Assembly (NCBI RefSeq): GCF_003864295.1 | Contig: NZ_BDQK01000013.1 | Location: forward strand, 496,001-560,000 | Direction of reading: 5' to 3' | DNA length: 64,000 nt | From: Aphanothece sacrum FPU1 | GTDB taxonomy: Bacteria; Cyanobacteriota; Cyanobacteriia; Cyanobacteriales; Microcystaceae | Shown here: positions 26,622 to 35,747 of the stretch, piece after piece | How the letters are laid out: each line of letters opens with the position of its first letter | Numbering within the stretch: position 1 is the stretch's first letter | Notes under the pieces: model-generated | Seen by the model: the letters and a program-made list of their open reading frames with translations, nothing else | Databases searched by the model: none | What the model was told of the DNA's origin: nothing | Made by a program: the position numbers and the translations under genes

Positions 26622-27242
26622 CTATTGTTTTTGTCCAGGGGGAATAAACCGAATTTCTATTCGTCTTCTCGCCTCATCTGAGTTACGATTAAGAGGGGCT
26701 AATTCTCCTGATGGCAAATACAATTGTGCGGCTGAATAAGCACGAAATTTAATGTTTTTAAGCTTGACAGTTTTTTCAAGTTCCTGAACAACGGCTAAAG
26801 CTCTCATTAACCCTAAATCAACATTAGAACCTGGACGAAGAATATTAACTAATTGATTTCCTTTAGCTACCTTTTCTAATTGACCATCTAAATTACTTAG
26901 TTGATTATTTTCTTGTCCATCAGTATGCCCTATAACTTGAACAAAGTCAATATCTCTTTCCTTAAGAATTTTATCAATTTCTGGACTCACTTCTGCCGCA
27001 ATATATTGTTTTAATTTAGGGGTTAGTTCGGCACTTCCTGATGAGAATTTAAAGTTTCCTGAATTTTCCTGAATTACAATAGGACTAGCTGATAGTAGTC
27101 TTTTATTGAGATTTAAAACATGAAAAAAAGCTAATAATAAGAAGAAACTCAAAATCATAAACGCATTGGACATTAAGTCTGTAAATGATTGAAATATATT
27201 AAGTTCTTCGGGTTCATTGATATCGAGATACTTTTTAACCAT
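26622..27242 (-). CDS. MotB/OmpA-like membrane protein
   Basis: A protein of 206 residues. A short N-terminus precedes one membrane helix (about 17-44, SFTDLMSNAFMILSFFLLL), which holds an aspartate in the FTDLM motif where MotB, TolR and ZorB carry their ion-conducting Asp. The C-terminal OmpA-like domain (about 75-204) has VIGHTDGQE and DEARRRIEIRF for peptidoglycan binding. It follows the MotA-like gene on the same strand, separated by a MITE, so the two probably form an ion-driven membrane complex. Confidence 0.82.
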   Translation of the reverse strand: MVKKYLDINEPEELNIFQSFTDLMSNAFMILSFFLLLAFFHVLNLNKRLLSASPIVIQENSGNFKFSSGSAELTPKLKQYIAAEVSPEIDKILKERDIDFVQVIGHTDGQENNQLSNLDGQLEKVAKGNQLVNILRPGSNVDLGLMRALAVVQELEKTVKLKNIKFRAYSAAQLYLPSGELAPLNRNSDEARRRIEIRFIPPGQKQ

Positions 27243-27252
27243 AAAGACAATT

Positions 27253-27505
27253 AATGTTGGGTCTACCGAACCTAGTATGTAAAACTATATACAGGGAACA
27301 AGGAACAGGGGATTATAAACATCTCATAAATCATTCCTGATTGCTATATTAGAAATTATAGAGTTAAACCCGCTCATGGTTAAGCTATAAAGACAAAACC
27401 CGCCTACGTGGGTTTAATTTAGCCTCCGTAGGGAGGCTTAGTCTTTATAGTATCAGACTTTAGTCTGTCTGTAAGCCTTGATTTAATATAATAAGTTCGG
27501 TAAAA
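27253..27505. mobile_element. Diverged MITE copy between the MotA- and MotB-like genes
   Basis: Interior modules match the family (gttaaacccgctcatggtta agctataaagac, then paired hairpins cccgcctacgtggg and gcctccgtagggaggc, then tttatagtatcag). The outer ends are gggtctaccgaacc and ataagttcggt. A further insert with gggaacaaggaacagggg and a segment also seen at about 60784 (aatcattcctgattgctata) is included. No gene in this gap. Confidence 0.55.
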
Positions 27506-27513
27506 TCTTAATT

Positions 27514-29244
27514 TTAGATATTATTTAGCTTATCTTTAATGTCTTCAAGAGACAAAATTTTATCCTGAGATTTTTCACTCTTTATTATACTTCCTATATC
27601 AGTCCTAATCTTATCGATATTTTTCTTAATTTCTCTAATTATTTCTATTACTACAGTTTGCTTTTCATTTTCTCTTATTTTAAGTGCTTCTAATCGATCA
27701 CCTAACATTTGTAAACTGATAGATTCTTGTTTAATCCGTTCTTTATTTAACTCTATCAATTCTGTAGATTTGTCAGTTAATTCACCTAATAATTTTTGAT
27801 GGTCTTCTTGACTAATAGTTTGAGTATCTAAACTTTTAATTAAGCGATCGCCTAACATTTGTAGACCGAGAGATTCTTGTTTAATTCGTTCTTTATTTAA
27901 CTCTATCAATTCTGTAGATTTGTCAGTTAATTCACCTAATAATTTTTGATGGTCTTCTTGACTAATAGTTTGAGTATCTAAACTTTTAATTAAGCGATCG
28001 CCTAACATTTGTAAACTGAGAGATTCTTGTTTAATCTGTTCTTTATTTAAGTCTATTAATTCCGTTGATTTTTGATTTAAGTTATCTATTTTATCCCCTA
28101 AGTTTACTATACTATCAACAGATTGATTAATATTACTTATACTTACTTGTAAAGTATTAATTAAATTATTAACGGTTAAAATTGTATCAGAAAATTTGCT
28201 TTGAGTTCCCATTAAATTGTCAGTCACTGAGGCTAACTTTTCTGATAACGCGCTATTCTTAATCATTTCTGATGCTTCCATAAAAACGATAGCAGTATTT
28301 TCTAAACTTTTACTATATTCGACAAAATTATCATGTTGAACAATTCTTTTGAGAGATTTAACTTGCTTTTCTAACAATAAAGCCGACTGATAAAATGTTA
28401 TTGAACCTCGATCTAATGTCCCCGCAGTTTCAGTCATCTGTTCATAAACTTGTTGAGCTAATTTAGCCGTTTCCTGATTACCTTTAGTAATTTGTTGTGC
28501 CACACCGTCTAAAGATGATTGAACAGATTGAATAACACTTTCATGGAATTTAGTTAAGAATAAATTTTGTTGATTTACCATACGATTAATGGATTTATCA
28601 AATCTAGTTTCTCTTTCTATTGTCGGTTGTAGAATATTATCCAGATAATCTTCTAGAGAACTCATTAAAAAATATTTAGCCAAAGTTGTATTATAACGAA
28701 GATTAATCACCGTTAATACAGAACTACAAACTAAAGCAATTAAGCTAGTAATAAAAGCAATTCCCATGCTTTGGAGAGGTTGTTCAAACTTTTCGATGAA
28801 ATTATTAGCTTCTCCACTAACTTGACTAATAGTTTGACTTAAAGTTGATAAATTAAGAGTAATACCTAAAAACGTTCCTAATAAACCAAAAGCTAACAGT
28901 AAATTTGGTAAATTTCGACAACAATAATCCCATTGTTCGCAAGAAAGAGAATAACCTAAAAACTTAAATTTATCTTGACTATATATTCCATGTATTAAAG
29001 CTTCAGTATTAACCTTATCTACCCTTAAACTAGCCCCTTTAAATCTTTTTTCTAAGTTTTTCACTATGTTAGGTTTAGCATCTTCATTACTATGAGAGAT
29101 CACCAAAGATCTAACATCATTAGCAGACTTAACTAAATGTCCGTAAAGGCATCTTCGTATAATCCCCGCTAATATTGTAATCAGAAACACAAAAATAGAA
29201 GGTAAAATAATTGAAGGAGGAAACAATTTAAAGGATTCAAACAT
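27514..29244 (-). CDS. MotA/TolQ/ExbB-like protein with long coiled-coil tail
   Basis: 576 residues from the ATG at 29244, chosen because aagagg lies 8 bases upstream. Membrane helices lie near residues 10-30, 113-132 (LLLAFGLLGTFLGITLNL) and 160-182 (SMGIAFITSLIALVCSSVLTV), the MotA/TolQ channel signature. A cytoplasmic or periplasmic coiled coil of about 390 residues follows, with a 50-residue unit repeated three times near its end. With the MotB/OmpA-like partner it should form an ion channel or motor. The long tail recalls ZorA of the Zorya defence system, but ZorC, ZorD and ZorE are not visible. Confidence 0.78.
   Translation of the reverse strand: MFESFKLFPPSIILPSIFVFLITILAGIIRRCLYGHLVKSANDVRSLVISHSNEDAKPNIVKNLEKRFKGASLRVDKVNTEALIHGIYSQDKFKFLGYSLSCEQWDYCCRNLPNLLLAFGLLGTFLGITLNLSTLSQTISQVSGEANNFIEKFEQPLQSMGIAFITSLIALVCSSVLTVINLRYNTTLAKYFLMSSLEDYLDNILQPTIERETRFDKSINRMVNQQNLFLTKFHESVIQSVQSSLDGVAQQITKGNQETAKLAQQVYEQMTETAGTLDRGSITFYQSALLLEKQVKSLKRIVQHDNFVEYSKSLENTAIVFMEASEMIKNSALSEKLASVTDNLMGTQSKFSDTILTVNNLINTLQVSISNINQSVDSIVNLGDKIDNLNQKSTELIDLNKEQIKQESLSLQMLGDRLIKSLDTQTISQEDHQKLLGELTDKSTELIELNKERIKQESLGLQMLGDRLIKSLDTQTISQEDHQKLLGELTDKSTELIELNKERIKQESISLQMLGDRLEALKIRENEKQTVVIEIIREIKKNIDKIRTDIGSIIKSEKSQDKILSLEDIKDKLNNI
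27721..28080 (-). repeat. 150-bp in-frame tandem repeats in the MotA-like tail
   Basis: The segment agattcttgtttaat recurs at 27721, 27871 and 28021. The first two units (27721-27870 and 27871-28020) are almost identical; the third copy is partial. Each codes for 50 residues including KQESLGLQMLGDRLIKSLD and ISQEDHQKLLGELTDKS. The near identity at DNA level implies recent expansion. Confidence 0.9.
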
Positions 29245-29295
29245 CAACAAAACCTCTTGATAATATAAAATTAATTAAAACCCTAAACAATTAAT

Positions 29296-29994
29296 ATGAC
29301 TCATCAATCTAAAGCAGTTGTTCTTTTATCCGGAGGATTAGATTCTGCTACCTCGGCAGCGATCGCGGCTAAAGACGGTTATCATGTAATTGCCCTATCT
29401 TTTCGTTATGGACAACGACACCAACGAGAATTAGACTCCGCCCTAAAAATCGCTCAAGCATTAGACATACAAGAACACTATATCATTGATGTTAATCTGG
29501 CTCAATGGGGAGGTTCATCCTTAACCGATACCTTCATAGAATTGCCCCAAACAGGCGTTAATGCCCATATTATCCCTTCTACATACGTTCCGGGCAGAAA
29601 TACCGTTTTTATTGCCATCGCCCTGTCTCTGGCAGAAGCAAAAGAAGCACAAGCTATTTATTTAGGCATTAATGCCGTAGATTATTCAGGATATCCTGAT
29701 TGTCGTTCCGACTATTTACAAGCTTATCAAATGTTAGCTAATCTTTCATCTAAAGCAAGTTTAGACGGAAAAGCACCTCAATTAATTGCACCATTAATTA
29801 AAGATTCAAAAGTTGATATTATCCATCGTGCCATCAGTTTGAAAGTGCCTATTTCTGATACTTGGTCTTGTTATCAAGGAGATAGCGAACCCTGTGGATT
29901 ATGTGATTCTTGTCGTATCCGCGATCGCGCTTTAATTGATGCAGGATATCCTGAATTAGCAACAGTAAAAGGACAAGAACTTTATAATTTATAA
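29296..29994 (+). CDS. queC: 7-cyano-7-deazaguanine synthase
   Basis: A protein of 232 residues. The N-terminal PP-loop motif is [12 protein letters not shown], then YVPGRNTVF. The zinc site near the C-terminus is [18 protein letters not shown]. QueC converts carboxydeazaguanine to preQ0 with ATP and ammonia, for queuosine tRNA modification and sometimes for 7-deazaguanine DNA modification. It is divergent from the MotA-like gene with only 51 bases between start codons. No other deazaguanine genes are visible, so a role in DNA modification is not supported here. Confidence 0.95.
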   Translation: MTHQSKAVVLLSGGLDSATSAAIAAKDGYHVIALSFRYGQRHQRELDSALKIAQALDIQEHYIIDVNLAQWGGSSLTDTFIELPQTGVNAHIIPSTYVPGRNTVFIAIALSLAEAKEAQAIYLGINAVDYSGYPDCRSDYLQAYQMLANLSSKASLDGKAPQLIAPLIKDSKVDIIHRAISLKVPISDTWSCYQGDSEPCGLCDSCRIRDRALIDAGYPELATVKGQELYNL

Positions 29995-30046
29995 TTAAAA
30001 TTATACCATGATATTAAGCCAAATTAACACAAAATTAACCTTTGAA

Positions 30047-30244
30047 AAATGGTTCTATCGGACTTACTATGCTAAACTAACAATTAATAAAAGGCTAAAG
30101 CCTTATCCTATAAAAACGAAGTCCACCTTCGTGGACATCCATTATAGGTTGCGTAGGCAACCTTTGTTTGTATAGCTTAACTCTTGAGAGTTAAGGTCTA
30201 TCATTTGTAATAATTTAGCATAACTTGTCTGGTAGAACCATTTT
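30047..30244. mobile_element. Full-length MITE, reference copy
   Basis: About 198 bp. The ends are long inverted repeats: aaaatggttctatcggactt and, reversed, aaaatggttctaccagacaa, both running into atgctaaa. The interior contains hairpins agtccaccttcgtggac and ggttgcgtaggcaacc plus aactcttgagagtt. Copies in the other orientation lie at 21793-21968 and 8530-8838. No coding capacity. This fills most of the gap after queC. Confidence 0.8.
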
Positions 30245-30272
30245 GTCTACCTACTTAGATATAAATATAATC

Positions 30273-31148
30273 TTATTCATGCCAACTAGATCGCCAAGCA
30301 GCTTCAGCTTCAGCTTGAGCATATTCTTGTTGGGTTAACCGATAATATTTTCTCATTTTTTTGAGCTTTTCTAGACAACTACGAATCTCTTTTCGTTCAA
30401 TACTTAAAGTTGTATCAGCAAATTCTATTTCGGATAATCTTAAGTTAATAGCTGAAATTTTAGTTATTTTTCCATCTGTTTCATTATCATCCTCATCATC
30501 TTCTCCTTCATTTTCTTGATCAGTTTTGCGTTCAACCAATAAATTTAAAATATTAGGTGAATTTCCTGAAGTAACCCCTGCTTCTTCAGCTTGTAAAGCC
30601 ATTTCTAATATCTGAGGTGGTAAGTTACTGCTAATAATTTGTGCTTTTTGTAAATAATTATTAGCCTCTTGAGATAAATGATTTAAAGTCTCCCGAATAC
30701 CTTCTTCTACTCCCTGACACCAATGTACTAACATCTCAGGATTATTAATCTCAGAAATCTTGAATTTTTCCTTTGACTCTGTTACCTTAAAAGAAGGTTC
30801 TTGCTCAGGAGATAATCGTAATAAAATTTGTTCTGTCAGCGTCGGTTGAGGAGGACTAACAAAAGGAGAAACCTCTAAATAAGAGAAAAATCTACTTTGA
30901 ATTTCCCCATATAACTGACGAAACTTTTCTTGAAGTTTTTCCCGTTGACTAAAGGATAATTTTAAAAAAGTTTCAGGATAAATTTGCGTACAAATCTGAT
31001 AACAAGCTAAAATAAATTGATTTTTAGTTGACTGACTCAAAACCTGTAAATAGTGACGATAAAGCCGATCTAATTCAGTTGCTAATTCTGTTGATTGAGT
31101 CTCTAAACTTTCTAGTTCTTGTTTAATCTTCTGAAGCGATTTAGCCAT
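30273..31148 (-). CDS. Helical protein of unknown function
   Basis: About 291 residues from the ATG at 31148 (MAKSLQKIKQELE). Mostly alpha-helical, with an N-terminal coiled coil (about 1-45), a conserved-looking block (NQFILACYQICTQIYPETFLKLS), a very acidic linker (EGEDDEDDNETDG, about 215-230) and a second coiled coil to the end. No membrane or catalytic motif. It lies in the accessory island with the MotA/MotB-like genes on the same strand, but queC and a MITE lie between them. Function unknown. Confidence 0.6.
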   Translation of the reverse strand: MAKSLQKIKQELESLETQSTELATELDRLYRHYLQVLSQSTKNQFILACYQICTQIYPETFLKLSFSQREKLQEKFRQLYGEIQSRFFSYLEVSPFVSPPQPTLTEQILLRLSPEQEPSFKVTESKEKFKISEINNPEMLVHWCQGVEEGIRETLNHLSQEANNYLQKAQIISSNLPPQILEMALQAEEAGVTSGNSPNILNLLVERKTDQENEGEDDEDDNETDGKITKISAINLRLSEIEFADTTLSIERKEIRSCLEKLKKMRKYYRLTQQEYAQAEAEAAWRSSWHE

Positions 31149-31267
31149 AATTCTCAAACCTTCATACTAACGCTTTAATTAGAAAATGACTTACCTACAG
31201 ACGCTATTTGTAGGAGCAATTCATACAAAAAATACAATTTATAGAAGCTTTGCATAAGTCCTGTAGA

Positions 31268-31310
31268 AAAAGGCAAAAGTTGAACAATTATTTCCTATCT
31301 TTTGCCTTTT
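31268..31310 (-). terminator. Rho-independent-type terminator after tsf
   Basis: The arms aaaaggcaaaag (31268-31279) and cttttgcctttt (31299-31310) form a 12-bp stem. Read on the minus strand the hairpin is followed by a T-run (tttttc). It lies 26 bases after the tsf stop, the expected place for the end of the rpsB-tsf operon. Confidence 0.65.
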
Positions 31311-31335
31311 ATCAGTACGATAAATCGAGAAAAGT

Positions 31336-32133
31336 TTACTTTTTCTTCTTACCCTTTTTAGGTGGAGGTGTTTCAGCTTTTTTCACAGGTTCAGCAGCAA
31401 CAGTTTCAGGTATTTCCTCAACTTCAGGAGCTACAGCTTCAACGATTTCCTCAACCGCAGGTTCAGGAGACTGAATAGTTGGAGCAGTTTGAGCCGCAAC
31501 TTCATCAGCAAAATTAGTCTCTTCTTTTGCGATACCTTCCCCTAAAACAAATCGAGTAAAGCGTCGAATCTGAATATTTTCCCCCAATTGAGCAATAGTT
31601 TGTTTAACCAATTCTTCAATAGTAACGCTTTGATCTCGAATAAAAGGTTGATCCATCAAACACAATTCTTTGATTCGTTTTTCAATGCGTCCTTGAACAA
31701 TCTTTTCTCGAATATTCTCAGGTTTACTGGCCAAATCTTCTCGGCCCATCTCGATTTCTTTCTCTTTAGCAACGATTGCTTCAGGAATTTCCGTACCCGT
31801 CACATATTCTACATTAGGACAAGCAGCTACCTGCATCGCCACATTACGTACCAATTCCTTAAACTCATCACGACGGGCCACAAAATCAGTTTCGCAGTTA
31901 ACTTCCACCAGGACACCAATACGTCCCCCAGTGTGAATATAACTATCCACTAAACCTTCTGCAGTTTGACGGCCGGACTTTTTCTCGGCTGAGGTAATAC
32001 CTTTTTGCCGTAGCCATTCCGTCGCCTTAATCATATCACCCTGGTTTTCTTGAAGTGCCTTTTTGCAATCCATCATACCAGCGCCAGTTTTTTCTCGGAG
32101 TTCTTTAACCAGTTTTGCTGAGATTTCCGCCAT
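31336..32133 (-). CDS. tsf: Translation elongation factor Ts
   Basis: A protein of 265 residues beginning [27 protein letters not shown], the invariant EF-Ts start ([12 protein letters not shown]). The core contains [13 protein letters not shown], which exchanges GDP for GTP on EF-Tu. After the short cyanobacterial dimerisation domain there is an acidic and proline-rich tail ending in a lysine run (KKGKKKK). It follows rpsB by 91 bases, the classic rpsB-tsf operon. Confidence 0.97.
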   Translation of the reverse strand: MAEISAKLVKELREKTGAGMMDCKKALQENQGDMIKATEWLRQKGITSAEKKSGRQTAEGLVDSYIHTGGRIGVLVEVNCETDFVARRDEFKELVRNVAMQVAACPNVEYVTGTEIPEAIVAKEKEIEMGREDLASKPENIREKIVQGRIEKRIKELCLMDQPFIRDQSVTIEELVKQTIAQLGENIQIRRFTRFVLGEGIAKEETNFADEVAAQTAPTIQSPEPAVEEIVEAVAPEVEEIPETVAAEPVKKAETPPPKKGKKKK

Positions 32134-32224
32134 GTTAACTTACGTTCCTACTCTACTAATATCTTGACACGACAAGGGAGTTGTTCCCTCATCAGTGTCT
32201 CTTAAATCTTAGTCTTTTGTCTGA

Positions 32225-33049
32225 CTAAGCTTCTGTTTCTTCATCGTCTTCTTGTCCATGAGACTCAGCCGCTATTTCTTCGCCCTCGTCTTCTTCTTCA
32301 TAATCTTCGTACTCTCCTTCTTCGAGATTATCTTCAAATTCTTCATAATCTTCTTCCGAGTCGAGTTGACCATGACGACCTTCGTAAATCGCATCAGCTA
32401 ATTTGCCTAAAATTAGCTTAATTGAGCGAATAGCGTCATCATTAGCCGGAATGGGAATATCCGCATAATCGGGATCACAATTGGTATCTAGTAAAGAAAT
32501 AATAGGAATGCCTAATTTTTGACATTCTTGAATTGCGTTATATTCCCGTCTTTGGTCAACAATTACGACAATATCTGGGGGTTTACGCATGGTTTTAATG
32601 CCTCCCAGGTATTTATTCAGTTTACCGAGTTCTCGACGTAGTACAGAACCTTCTTTTTTGGGACGACGATCAATCTGTCGATTTTCTTCCATAGACTCTA
32701 ATTCTTTGAGCCGTTCTACCCGATTTTTGATAGTTTCCCAGTTGGTTAACATTCCTCCTAACCAGCGTTGGTTAACATAGTTTGCTCCACAACGGGAAGC
32801 TTCTTGAGCGATAATTCCTGCTGCTTGACGTTTTGTCCCTACAAAGAGAAACTTTTTGCCTTTTTCGGCGGATTTACGCACATAATCGTAAGCATCCTCC
32901 ATTAATTGGGCGGTTTGCACTAAGTCAATGATATGAACCCCGTTGCGGGCCGTATAAATATACGGGGCCATTTTCGGGTTCCAACGGCGGGTCTGATGAC
33001 CAAAGTGTACCCCAGACTCTAACAATTCAGCGAGAGAAACAACTGGCAT
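32225..33049 (-). CDS. rpsB: 30S ribosomal protein S2
   Basis: A protein of 274 residues with the S2 signatures [47 protein letters not shown] and [29 protein letters not shown]. The C-terminus is an acidic tail ([21 protein letters not shown]), an extension seen in cyanobacterial S2. First gene of the rpsB-tsf operon. Confidence 0.97.
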   Translation of the reverse strand: MPVVSLAELLESGVHFGHQTRRWNPKMAPYIYTARNGVHIIDLVQTAQLMEDAYDYVRKSAEKGKKFLFVGTKRQAAGIIAQEASRCGANYVNQRWLGGMLTNWETIKNRVERLKELESMEENRQIDRRPKKEGSVLRRELGKLNKYLGGIKTMRKPPDIVVIVDQRREYNAIQECQKLGIPIISLLDTNCDPDYADIPIPANDDAIRSIKLILGKLADAIYEGRHGQLDSEEDYEEFEDNLEEGEYEDYEEEDEGEEIAAESHGQEDDEETEA

Positions 33050-33211
33050 ATTAATATGAACTCCTATTCGGGTTTATCCTCCATCTAGGTGTATTTCTCA
33101 CAAGAAACACCCGAAGTCCCAGATGTGCGATATTTAGACAACTTTTCTAGCTTAACACACAAGAGAAATATTGAAGGACAATGTAATGAGTCTCAACAAG
33201 CACAAAGAAAC

Positions 33212-33454
33212 ATGGCTTTTGCTAAGGCTAAACGCTTTGTTAAAAACGCGAGTCAGCAAGGTGGTGTCGGACCTGAAGCGCAGCCTCCCTCATTTCAAAA
33301 TCCTAGGCAAAATGCGAATGATCTTTCAGAGATTCAGACTGACAGAGCGACTGAATTTTTAATGGCAGTATGTCCAGCACTTTCAGAAACTACTGTTAAA
33401 CGACGCGCTCAGACACTACAATCTTGGTTAAAGATATTTCTTAAATACTGGTAA
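33212..33454 (+). CDS. Small open frame, possible gene remnant
   Basis: About 80 residues from the ATG at 33212, in a frame open from 33089. The last part (EFLMAVCPALSETTVKRRAQTLQSWLKIF) reads like a genuine protein end, with a helix-turn-helix-like ring of CPxLSExTxxRRAQTLxSWL that I associate with C-terminal winged-helix domains of larger cyanobacterial proteins. The N-terminus is not convincing and overlaps the rpsB promoter region. It may be the stump of a lost gene. Confidence 0.3.
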   Translation: MAFAKAKRFVKNASQQGGVGPEAQPPSFQNPRQNANDLSEIQTDRATEFLMAVCPALSETTVKRRAQTLQSWLKIFLKYW

Positions 33455-33677
33455 GAGAAGAAAGTACAGAATTTTTTAACTCAATACGGTACATCGTAGG
33501 GGCCTAATAGGTTCCCCCGAAATCTTGGTAGAAATTGTGTGCTGGAGCTACAATATTTCAACGGGGGGGTTACGACGCGAATAATAACTTATTAGTTTTT
33601 CCTCAAAATCATTGCCGCGTCTAACCCACCCTACAATCAGGTAAGATTTTATATCAGCATAAGTACAGGAGAGTATT

Positions 33678-34415
33678 TTAATTAGGACGTATTCCCCCAA
33701 ATAAACCAATTTCAAATATTTTCATAAAACAATCAACATCAACAAAACCGATATTTCTTAACCATTCACATTGAGTTTCGACTAAAGTTAAAATATTAGC
33801 AGTTTTATCAGCACGACTATAATATTGTTTATCAATTTCTTCTCTTGATTTGTGAGGTTCTTTATCTTGATGAAAAGCATAAAGAGAATCAACAAATAGC
33901 TCATCAAATGCTTTTTCACCTAACTTTGAATGAGAAGCAATATGTTCTAAATTAAGAAATAATCCCCCAGGTTTCAGAATTTGATATATCTCTTGATAAA
34001 TTTCTTGTTTTCTCTTATCGGGTTGATGATGAATAGCAAAACCTGAGACAATTACATCAAATGGAGCATCTTCACTCAGAGAATTTATCCAGTTATTTTC
34101 ACCAAAGTTTTGAGTAATAAAATTAGATTTATATTGAATTCCTATATTATCTTGTGCTGCTTGAATCATGTCATCTGAAAGGTCTAGAAAACAGCCTGTA
34201 GCATCAGGATAATCTTGATAGATAGCTTTTCCTAAAACTCCATCGCCACAACCTAAATCCAGAAAATTATTAACCTTAGATTGGGTTAAATTGATGAGAC
34301 GAAGAATGATTTCAATTTGTTCTTTAGCTAAGGGAATCGCGCCTCTAACTCCTGTTAAAAAAGCTTGAGAGACTTCGGCTTTTTGCCAAACTTTATAATC
34401 TTGATTTTCAGACAT
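33678..34415 (-). CDS. Class I SAM-dependent methyltransferase
   Basis: About 245 residues from the ATG at 34415 (MSENQDYKVWQKAEV); an upstream start at 34439 would add eight residues. Motif I FLDLGCGDGVLG is present, followed by an acidic motif II region (CFLDLSDDM) and post-motif LKPGGLFLNLEH, the Methyltransf_25/UbiE-like layout. The substrate is unknown. It starts 37 bases after the end of mdh on the same strand, so it may be co-transcribed. Confidence 0.8.
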   Translation of the reverse strand: MSENQDYKVWQKAEVSQAFLTGVRGAIPLAKEQIEIILRLINLTQSKVNNFLDLGCGDGVLGKAIYQDYPDATGCFLDLSDDMIQAAQDNIGIQYKSNFITQNFGENNWINSLSEDAPFDVIVSGFAIHHQPDKRKQEIYQEIYQILKPGGLFLNLEHIASHSKLGEKAFDELFVDSLYAFHQDKEPHKSREEIDKQYYSRADKTANILTLVETQCEWLRNIGFVDVDCFMKIFEIGLFGGIRPN

Positions 34416-34451
34416 TGAGGTTAATAAAGAACAGAACAAAGATTTGATTTT

Positions 34452-35426
34452 TTAACTCATTCCTAAACTTTCTAAAGCTAATTGAATATTTTTCCGTACA
34501 GATGTAGCTGAAGTATTTAATGCTTGTTTTTCAATTTCAGTCAAAGTCACTTCTAAAATTTGTTTTACCCCACTACATCCTAATAAACAGGGAACCCCTA
34601 GAAAAATATCATTTAACCCATATTCCCCTTGCAAATAAGCTGCCGTCGGTAGGAGTCGAGACTGATTTCTTAAGATAGTTTCTACCATTAAACAAGCGGA
34701 AGAAGCAGGTGCATAATAAGCCCCCCCTGTTTGCAATAATTTGACGATTTCTGCCCCTCCGTTGCGGGTTCTTTCCACTAATCGATTAATGGTTATTTCG
34801 TCTAAAAGTTCCGTAATGGGAATGCCATTAACGGTACAATAACGAGGTAATGGTAACATTAAATCTCCATGGCCTCCCAACACCATCGCGGTAACATTGG
34901 CAGTAGAAATCCCCAACTCCATCGCAATAAAGGTTTGTAGACGGGAAGAATCTAATACTCCTGCCATTCCCATCACTTGATATGGGGGTAGATCAGTTGC
35001 TTTCCACGTGAGATAGGTCATTACATCTAAGGGATTGGTAATCACCAAAAAAATCGCATTAGGAGAGTATTTAATGGCTTGTTGAGCCGCGTTAACGACA
35101 ATTTTGGCATTAATTTGGGTCAAATCGTCTCGTGTCATCCCTGGAGTACGAGGACGGCCAGCCGTAATTACCACTAAATCAGAGTTTGCGGTGTCCTCAT
35201 AACTATTAGTGCCGATAATTTGGCTATTATGTAACTCAATGCCTTGGGCTGCAATTAAATCGAGGGCAATTCCTTGGGGTAATCCTTCGATAATATCCAA
35301 TAACACCACATCAGCCAGATTTTTCTCGGCGATACGCTGAGTTAGGGTTCTGCCTACATTACCGGCCCCAATAACAGAAACCCTTGCCGATTGACAAGTC
35401 AGAAAAGAATCGTCAGAGACATTCAT
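34452..35426 (-). CDS. mdh: Malate dehydrogenase
   Basis: A protein of 324 residues of the lactate/malate dehydrogenase family. It has the NAD-binding SVIGAGNVGRTL, the substrate loop ITAGRPRTPGMTRDDL with the arginine pair of malate enzymes (LDH would have glutamine in the first site), ITNPLDVMTYL, and the catalytic GGHGDLMLPL. It interconverts malate and oxaloacetate. It is followed by the methyltransferase gene and preceded by ndhO at 22 bases. Confidence 0.92.
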   Translation of the reverse strand: MNVSDDSFLTCQSARVSVIGAGNVGRTLTQRIAEKNLADVVLLDIIEGLPQGIALDLIAAQGIELHNSQIIGTNSYEDTANSDLVVITAGRPRTPGMTRDDLTQINAKIVVNAAQQAIKYSPNAIFLVITNPLDVMTYLTWKATDLPPYQVMGMAGVLDSSRLQTFIAMELGISTANVTAMVLGGHGDLMLPLPRYCTVNGIPITELLDEITINRLVERTRNGGAEIVKLLQTGGAYYAPASSACLMVETILRNQSRLLPTAAYLQGEYGLNDIFLGVPCLLGCSGVKQILEVTLTEIEKQALNTSATSVRKNIQLALESLGMS

Positions 35427-35448
35427 ATATACTCAAAGTTAAGCAAAC

Positions 35449-35664
35449 TCAAGCTAATTCTAGTTGATCGATGCGTAACCAAACATTCGGTGTGGGAACG
35501 GAGAATTTGACTAACGCATATTCATCATTGAAATCTACGACTTCTCCTTTAGTTTCAAATAGATAGGGAGGAAAGCGCGAATCGCTGGCCTTTGCTTCTA
35601 GACTATTTTCTAGTTTGTCCCGTACGGCACGAACTAAAGTACCTTTTTTTATTGTATCTGCCAT
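35449..35664 (-). CDS. ndhO: NAD(P)H-quinone oxidoreductase subunit O
   Basis: Seventy-one residues from [23 protein letters not shown]; an ATG at 35673 would add three. The rest is the conserved NdhO core: [19 protein letters not shown] and [12 protein letters not shown]. NdhO is a small cyanobacteria- and plant-specific subunit of the thylakoid NDH-1 complex in cyclic electron flow and respiration. Tight spacing to mdh suggests one transcript. Confidence 0.94.
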   Translation of the reverse strand: MADTIKKGTLVRAVRDKLENSLEAKASDSRFPPYLFETKGEVVDFNDEYALVKFSVPTPNVWLRIDQLELA

Positions 35665-35747
35665 AATTGTCACTTATGCTGAGTTTTTTTCCCGACTTTT
35701 GAATTTTACCAAAAATTTACGGTTTTAGTGCTTAATAGTATTAATTC

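Noticed and set aside
29296-29994. queC as part of a deazaguanine DNA-modification defence island
   Set aside because: Only queC is present; no DNA transglycosylase or restriction partner is seen, and queC is a normal tRNA-modification gene.
26622-31148. Complete Zorya defence system
   Set aside because: ZorA/B-like genes are present but neither ZorC/ZorD nor ZorE is visible, and the gene at 30273 has no helicase or nuclease motif.
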